NCBI GenBank assembly: GCA_965218075.1
Contig: CBDCJZ010000003.1
Coordinates: 2,046,001 to 2,110,000 of the forward strand
Source: JANQHO01 sp965218075
GTDB taxonomy: Bacteria > Bacteroidota > Bacteroidia > Flavobacteriales > Schleiferiaceae
Direction of reading: 5' to 3'
DNA length: 64,000 nt
A program made the translations under genes and the position numbers. The notes beneath the pieces are model-generated. The model worked only from the letters and a program-made list of their open reading frames with translations, did not search any database and was not told the DNA's origin. Of this stretch, positions 29,701 through 38,700 are shown piece after piece (within the stretch, counting starts at the first letter, position 1; each line of letters begins with the position of its first letter).

Positions 29701-32700
29701 GGGGCAATGTGAGTACTTGGGTTGGTCCTCAGAATTTCAGGACTCTTAGTTGTCCATCCCCATCGTCATTGTTAGCTACCCATATTACTCAGACCAGTGC
29801 TGAACTTTCCTGGCTTAGTGGCGGGGCTTCTAATTGGAATATAGAATGGGGGTTTTCAGGATTTACTCTGGGAAGTGGCACTCGGATTTCCACGACTACC
29901 CCTTTTTATACTGTGAGCGGCTTGACGTCTGGTCAGTCTTATCAATTTTATGTTCGGGATAGTTGTGGCGGGGGCAATGTGAGTACTTGGTCTGGTCCTC
30001 AGAATTTCAGGACTCTTAGTTGTCCATCCCCATCGTCATTGTTAGCTACCCATATTACTCAGACCAGTGCTGAACTTTCCTGGCTTAGTGGCGGGGCTTC
30101 TAATTGGAATATAGAATATGGTTTTTCTGGATTTATTCTGGGCTCGGGAACTTTTGTGTACAATGTTTCAAATCCTTATACTCTAAATCGCTTGACACCC
30201 GGAACGGATTATGATTTCTATGTTCGGGATAGTTGTGGCAGGGGCAATGTGAGTACTTGGGTTGGTCCTCAGAATTTCAGGACTCTTAGTTGTCCATCCC
30301 CATCGTCATTATTAGCTACCCATATTACTCAGACCAGTGCTGAACTTTCCTGGCTTAGTGGCGGGGCTTCTAATTGGGATTTAGAATATGGTTTTTCTGG
30401 ATTTACCCTGGGAAGTGGCACTCGGATTTCCACGACTACCCCTTCTTATACTGTGAGCGGCTTGACGTCTGGTCAGTCTTATCAATTTTATGTTCAGGAT
30501 AGTTGTGGCGGGGGCAATGTGAGTACTTGGGTTGGTCCTCAGAATTTCAGGACTCTTAGTTGTCCATCCCCATCGTCATTATTGACTACCCATATTACTC
30601 AGACCAGTGCTGAACTTTCCTGGCTTAGTGGCGGGGCTTCTAATTGGAATATAGAATATGGTTTTTCTGGATTTATTCTGGGCTCGGGAACTTTTGTGTA
30701 CAATGTTTCAAATCCGTATACTCTAAATCGCTTGACACCCGGAACGGATTATGATTTCTATGTTCGGGATAGTTGTGGCAGGGGCAATGTGAGTACTTGG
30801 GTTGGTCCTCAGAATTTCAGGACTCTTAGTTGTCCATCCCCATCGTCATTATTGGCTACCCATATTACTCAGATCAGTGCTGAACTTTCCTGGCTTAGTG
30901 GCGGGGCTTTTAATTGGAATATAGAATATGGTTTTTCTGGATTTACTCTGGGCTCGGGAACTTTTGTGTACAATGTTTCAAATCCGTATACTCTAAATCG
31001 CTTGACACCCGGAACGGATTATGATTTCTATGTTCGGGATAGTTGTGGCAGGGGCAATGTGAGTACTTGGTCTGGTCCTCAGAATTTCAGGACTCTTAGT
31101 TGTCCATCCCCATCGTCATTATTGGCTACCCATATTACTCAGACTACCGCTGAACTCTCCTGGATTAGTGGCGGGGCTTCTAATTGGAATATAGAATATG
31201 GTTTTTCTGGATTTACTCTGGGCTCGGGAACTTTTGTGTACAATGTTTCAAATCCTTATACTCTAAATCGCTTGACACCCGGAACGGATTATGATTTCTA
31301 TGTTCGGGATAGTTGTGGCAGGGGCAATGTGAGTACTTGGGTTGGTCCTCAGAATTTCAGGACTCTTAGTTGTCCATCCCCATCGTCATTATTAGCTACC
31401 CATATTACTCAGACCAGTGCTGAACTTTCCTGGCTTAGTGGCGGGGCTTCTAATTGGGATTTAGAATATGGTCTTTCGGGATTTACCCTGGGAAGTGGCA
31501 CTCGGATTTCCACGACCCCTTTTTATACTGTGAGCGGCTTGACGTCTGGTCAGTCTTATCAATTTTATGTTCGGGATAGTTGTGGCGGGGGCAATGTGAG
31601 TACTTGGGTTGGTCCTCAGAATTTCAGGACTCTTAGTTGTCCATCCCCATCGTCATTATTGACTACCCATATTACTCAGACCAGTGCTGAACTTTCCTGG
31701 CTTAGTGGCGGGGCTTCTAATTGGAATATAGAATGGGGTTTTTCTGGATTTACTTTGGGCTCGGGAACTTTTGTGTACAATGTTTCAAATCCTTATACTC
31801 TAAATCGCTTGACAACTGGCACGACTTATGATTTCTATGTTCGGGATAGTTGTGGGGTAGGTCATGTGAGCAGTTGGGCTGGTCCTGATACTTTTACCAC
31901 CCTTTCAGCCACTTTGCCGTGTTCATCCCCATCGTCATTATTGGCTACCCATATTACTCAGACCAGTGCTGAACTTTCCTGGCTTAGTGGCGGGGCTTTT
32001 AATTGGAATATAGAATATGGTTTTTCTGGATTTACTCTGGGCTCGGGAACTTTTGTGTACAATGTTTCAAATCCGTATACTCTAAATCGCTTGACACCCG
32101 GAACGGATTATGATTTCTATGTTCGGGATAGTTGTGGCAGGGGCAATGTGAGTACTTGGGTTGGTCCTCAGAATTTCAGGACTCTTAGTTGTCCATCCCC
32201 ATCGTCATTATTGGCTACCCATATTACTCAGACTACCGCTGAACTCTCCTGGATTAGTGGCGGGGCTTCTAATTGGAATATAGAATATGGTTTTTCTGGA
32301 TTTACTCTGGGCTCGGGAACTTTTGTGTACAATGTTTCAAATCCGTATACTCTAAATCGCTTGACACCCGGAACGGATTATGATTTCTATGTTCGGGATA
32401 GTTGTGGCAGGGGCAATGTGAGTACTTGGGTTGGTCCTCAGAATTTCAGGACTCTTAGTTGTCCATCCCCATCGTCATTATTAGCTACCCATATTACTCA
32501 GACCAGTGCTGAACTTTCCTGGCTTAGTGGCGGGGCTTCTAATTGGGATTTAGAATATGGTTTTTCTGGATTTACCCTGGGAAGTGGCACTCGGATTTCC
32601 ACGACTACCCCTTCTTATACTGTGAGCGGCTTGACGTCTGGTCAGTCTTATCAATTTTATGTTCGGGATAGTTGTGGCAGGGGCAATGTGAGTACTTGGG

Positions 32701-35700
32701 TTGGTCCTCAGAATTTCAGGACTCTTAGTTGTCCATCCCCATCGTCATTATTGGCTACCCATATTACTCAGACTACCGCTGAACTCTCCTGGATTAGTGG
32801 CGGGGCTTCTAATTGGAATATAGAATATGGTTTTTCTGGATTTACTCTGGGCTCGGGAACTTTTGTGTACAATGTTTCAAATCCTTATACTCTAAATCGC
32901 TTGACAACTGGCACGACTTATGATTTCTATGTTCGGGATAGTTGTGGGGTAGGTCATGTGAGTACTTGGGTTGGTCCTCAGAATTTCAGGACTCTTAGTT
33001 GTCCATCCCCATCGTCATTATTAGCTACCCATATTACTCAGACCAGTGCTGAACTTTCCTGGCTTAGTGGCGGGGCTTCTAATTGGGATTTAGAATATGG
33101 TTTTTCGGGATTTACCCTGGGAAGTGGCACTCGGATTTCCACGACTACCCCTTCTTATACTGTGAGCGGCTTGACGTCTGGTCAGTCTTATCAATTTTAT
33201 GTTCGGGATAGTTGTGGCGGGGGCAATGTGAGTACTTGGTCTGGTCCTCAGAATTTCAGGACTCTTAGTTGTCCATCCCCATCGTCATTATTGACTACCC
33301 ATATTACTCAGACCAGTGCTGAACTTTCCTGGCTTAGTGGCGGGGCTTCTAATTGGAATATAGAATGGGGTTTTTCTGGATTTACTTTGGGCTCGGGAAC
33401 TTTTGTGTACAATGTTTCAAATCCTTATACTCTAAATCACTTGACAACTGGCACGACTTATGATTTCTATGTTCGGGATAGTTGTGGGGTAGGTCATGTG
33501 AGCAGTTGGGCTGGTCCTGATACTTTTACCACCCTTTCAGCCACTTTGCCGTGTTCATCCCCATCGTCATTATTGGCTACCCATATTACTCAGACCAGTG
33601 CTGAACTTTCCTGGCTTAGTGGCGGGGCTTTTAATTGGAATATAGAATATGGTTTTTCTGGATTTACTCTGGGCTCGGGAACTTTTGTGTACAATGTTTC
33701 AAATCCGTATACTCTAAATCGCTTGACACCCGGAACGGATTATGATTTCTATGTTCGGGATAGTTGTGGGGTAGGTCATGTGAGTAGCTGGACTGGTCTT
33801 GGTACTTTTACGACCCTTTCGGCCATTTTGCCGTGTCCATCTCCATCGTCATTATTGGCTACCCATATTACTCAGACCAGTGCTGAACTTTCCTGGCTTA
33901 GTGGCGGGGCTTTTAATTGGAATATAGAATATGGTTTTTCTGGATTTACCCTGGGAAGTGGCACTCGGATTTCCACGACTACCCCTTCTTACACTGTGAG
34001 CGGCTTGACGTCTGGACAGTCTTATCAATTTTATGTTCGGGATAGTTGTGGCGGGGGCAATGTGAGTACTTGGTCTGGTCCTCAGAATTTCAGGACTCTT
34101 AGTTGTCCATCCCCATCGTCATTATTGACTACCCATATTACTCAGATCAGTGCTGAACTTTCCTGGGTTAGTGGCGGGGCTTCTAATTGGGATTTAGAAT
34201 ATGGTTTTTCGGGATTTACCCTGGGAAGTGGCACTCGGATTTCCACGACTACCCCTTCTTATACTGTGAGCGGCTTGACGTCTGGACAGTCTTATCAATT
34301 TTATGTTCGGGATAGTTGTGGCGGGGGCAATGTGAGTACTTGGTCTGGTCCTCAGAATTTCAGGACTCTTAGTTGTCCATCCCCATCGTCATTGTTAGCT
34401 ACCCATATTACTCAGATCAGTGCTGAACTTTCCTGGCTTAGTGGCGGGGCTTTTAATTGGAATATAGAATATGGTTTTTCGGGATTTACCCTGGGAAGTG
34501 GCACTCGGATTTCCACGACTACCCCTTCTTATACTGTGAGCGGCTTGACGTCTGGACAGTCTTATCAATTTTATGTTCGGGATAGTTGTGGCGGGGGCAA
34601 TGTGAGTACTTGGGTTGGTCCTCAGAATTTCAGGACTCTTAGTTGTCCATCCCCATCGTCATTGTTAGCTACCCATATTACTCAGATCAGTGCTGAACTT
34701 TCCTGGCTTAGTGGCGGGGCTTCTAATTGGAATATAGAATGGGGTTTTTCTGGATTTACTTTGGGCTCGGGAACTTTTGTGTACAATGTTTTAAATCCTT
34801 ATACTCTAAATCGCTTGACACCCGGAACGGATTATGATTTCTATGTTCGGGATAGTTGTGGGGTAGGTCATGTGAGCAGTTGGGCTGGTCCTGATACTTT
34901 TACCACCCTTTCAGCCACTTTGCCGTGTCCATCCCCATCGTCATTATTGACTACCCATATTACTCAGACCAGTGCTGAACTTTCCTGGGTTAGTGGCGGG
35001 GCTTTTAATTGGAATATAGAATATGGTTTTTCGGGATTTACTCTGGGCTCTGGAGCTTTTGTGTACAATGTTTCAAATCCTTATACTCTAAATCGCTTGA
35101 CAGTTGGCACGACTTATGATTTCTATGTTCGGGATAGTTGTGGGGTAGGTCATGTGAGCAGTTGGGCTGGTCCTGATACTTTTACCACCCTTTCAGCCAC
35201 TTTGCCGTGTCCATCCCCATCGTCATTATTGGCTACCCATATTACTCAGACCAGTGCTGAACTTTCCTGGCTTAGTGGCGGGGCTTTTAATTGGAATATA
35301 GAATATGGTTTTTCTGGATTTACTCTGGGCTCGGGAACTTTTGTGTACAATGTTTCAAATCCGTATACTCTAAATCGCTTGACACCCGGAACGGATTATG
35401 ATTTCTATGTTCGGGATAGTTGTGGCAGGGGCAATGTGAGTACTTGGGTTGGTCCTCAGAATTTCAGGACTCTTAGTTGTCCATCCCCATCGTCATTATT
35501 AGCTACCCATATTACTCAGACCAGTGCTGAACTTTCCTGGCTTAGTGGCGGGGCTTCTAATTGGGATTTAGAATATGGTTTTTCTGGATTTACCCTGGGA
35601 AGTGGCACTCGGATTTCCACGACTACCCCTTCTTATACTGTGAGCGGCTTGACGTCTGGTCAGTCTTATCAATTTTATGTTCAGGATAGTTGTGGCGGGG

Positions 35701-38700
35701 GCAATGTGAGTACTTGGGTTGGTCCTCAGAATTTCAGGACTCTTAGTTGTCCATCCCCATCGTCATTATTGACTACCCATATTACTCAGACCAGTGCTGA
35801 ACTTTCCTGGCTTAGTGGCGGGGCTTCTAATTGGAATATAGAATATGGTTTTTCTGGATTTATTCTGGGCTCGGGAACTTTTGTGTACAATGTTTCAAAT
35901 CCGTATACTCTAAATCGCTTGACACCCGGAACGGATTATGATTTCTATGTTCGGGATAGTTGTGGCAGGGGCAATGTGAGTACTTGGGTTGGTCCTCAGA
36001 ATTTCAGGACTCTTAGTTGTCCATCCCCATCGTCATTATTGGCTACCCATATTACTCAGATCAGTGCTGAACTTTCCTGGCTTAGTGGCGGGGCTTTTAA
36101 TTGGAATATAGAATATGGTTTTTCTGGATTTACTCTGGGCTCGGGAACTTTTGTGTACAATGTTTCAAATCCGTATACTCTAAATCGCTTGACACCCGGA
36201 ACGGATTATGATTTCTATGTTCGGGATAGTTGTGGCAGGGGCAATGTGAGTACTTGGTCTGGTCCTCAGAATTTCAGGACTCTTAGTTGTCCATCCCCAT
36301 CGTCATTATTGGCTACCCATATTACTCAGACTACCGCTGAACTCTCCTGGATTAGTGGCGGGGCTTCTAATTGGAATATAGAATATGGTTTTTCTGGATT
36401 TACTCTGGGCTCGGGAACTTTTGTGTACAATGTTTCAAATCCTTATACTCTAAATCGCTTGACACCCGGAACGGATTATGATTTCTATGTTCGGGATAGT
36501 TGTGGCAGGGGCAATGTGAGTACTTGGGTTGGTCCTCAGAATTTCAGGACTCTTAGTTGTCCATCCCCATCGTCATTATTAGCTACCCATATTACTCAGA
36601 CCAGTGCTGAACTTTCCTGGCTTAGTGGCGGGGCTTCTAATTGGGATTTAGAATATGGTCTTTCGGGATTTACCCTGGGAAGTGGCACTCGGATTTCCAC
36701 GACCCCTTTTTATACTGTGAGCGGCTTGACGTCTGGTCAGTCTTATCAATTTTATGTTCGGGATAGTTGTGGCGGGGGCAATGTGAGTACTTGGGTTGGT
36801 CCTCAGAATTTCAGGACTCTTAGTTGTCCATCCCCATCGTCATTATTGACTACCCATATTACTCAGACCAGTGCTGAACTTTCCTGGCTTAGTGGCGGGG
36901 CTTCTAATTGGGATTTAGAATATGGTTTTTCGGGATTTACCCTGGGAAGTGGCACTCGGATTTCCACGACTACCCCTTCTTATACTGTGAGCGGCTTGAC
37001 GTCTGGACAGTCTTATCAATTTTATGTTCGGGATAGTTGTGGCGGGGGCAATGTGAGTACTTGGTCTGGTCCTCAGAATTTCAGGACTCTTAGTTGTCCA
37101 TCCCCATCGTCATTGTTAGCTACCCATATTACTCAGATCAATGCTGAACTTTCCTGGCTTAGTGGCGGGGCTTTTAATTGGAATATAGAATATGGTTTTT
37201 CGGGATTTACCCTGGGAAGTGGCACTCGGATTTCCACGACTACCCCTTCTTATACTGTGAGCGGCTTGACGTCTGGACAGTCTTATCAATTTTATGTTCG
37301 GGATAGTTGTGGGGTAGGTCATGTGAGCAGTTGGGCTGGTCCTGATACTTTTACCACCCTTTCAGCCACTTTGCCGTGTTCATCCCCATCGTCATTATTG
37401 GCTACCCATATTACTCAGACCAGTGCTGAACTTTCCTGGCTTAGTGGCGGGGCTTTTAATTGGAATATAGAATATGGTTTTTCTGGATTTACTCTGGGCT
37501 CGGGAACTTTTGTGTACAATGTTTCAAATCCTTATACTCTAAATCGCTTGACACCCGGAACGGATTATGATTTCTATGTTCGGGATAGTTGTGGGGTAGG
37601 TCATGTGAGCAGTTGGGCTGGTCCTGATACTTTTACCACCCTTTCAGCCACTTTGCCGTGTCCATCCCCATCGTCATTATTGACTACCCATATTACTCAG
37701 ACCAGTGCTGAACTTTCCTGGGTTAGTGGCGGGGCTTTTAATTGGAATATAGAATATGGTTTTTCGGGATTTACTCTGGGCTCTGGAGCTTTTGTGTACA
37801 ATGTTTCAAATCCTTATACTCTAAATCGCTTGACAGTTGGCACGACTTATGATTTCTATGTTCGGGATAGTTGTGGGGTAGGTCATGTGAGCAGTTGGGC
37901 TGGTCCTGATACTTTTACCACCCTTTCAGCCACTTTGCCGTGTCCATCCCCATCGTCATTATTGGCTACCCATATTACTCAGACCAGTGCTGAACTTTCC
38001 TGGCTTAGTGGCGGGGCTTTTAATTGGAATATAGAATATGGTTTTTCTGGATTTACTCTGGGCTCGGGAACTTTTGTGTACAATGTTTCAAATCCGTATA
38101 CTCTAAATCGCTTGACACCCGGAACGGATTATGATTTCTATGTTCGGGATAGTTGTGGCAGGGGCAATGTGAGTACTTGGGTTGGTCCTCAGAATTTCAG
38201 GACTCTTAGTTGTCCATCCCCATCGTCATTATTAGCTACCCATATTACTCAGACCAGTGCTGAACTTTCCTGGCTTAGTGGCGGGGCTTCTAATTGGGAT
38301 TTAGAATATGGTTTTTCTGGATTTACCCTGGGAAGTGGCACTCGGATTTCCACGACTACCCCTTCTTATACTGTGAGCGGCTTGACGTCTGGTCAGTCTT
38401 ATCAATTTTATGTTCAGGATAGTTGTGGCGGGGGCAATGTGAGTACTTGGGTTGGTCCTCAGAATTTCAGGACTCTTAGTTGTCCATCCCCATCGTCATT
38501 ATTGACTACCCATATTACTCAGACCAGTGCTGAACTTTCCTGGCTTAGTGGCGGGGCTTCTAATTGGAATATAGAATATGGTTTTTCTGGATTTATTCTG
38601 GGCTCGGGAACTTTTGTGTACAATGTTTCAAATCCGTATACTCTAAATCGCTTGACACCCGGAACGGATTATGATTTCTATGTTCGGGATAGTTGTGGCA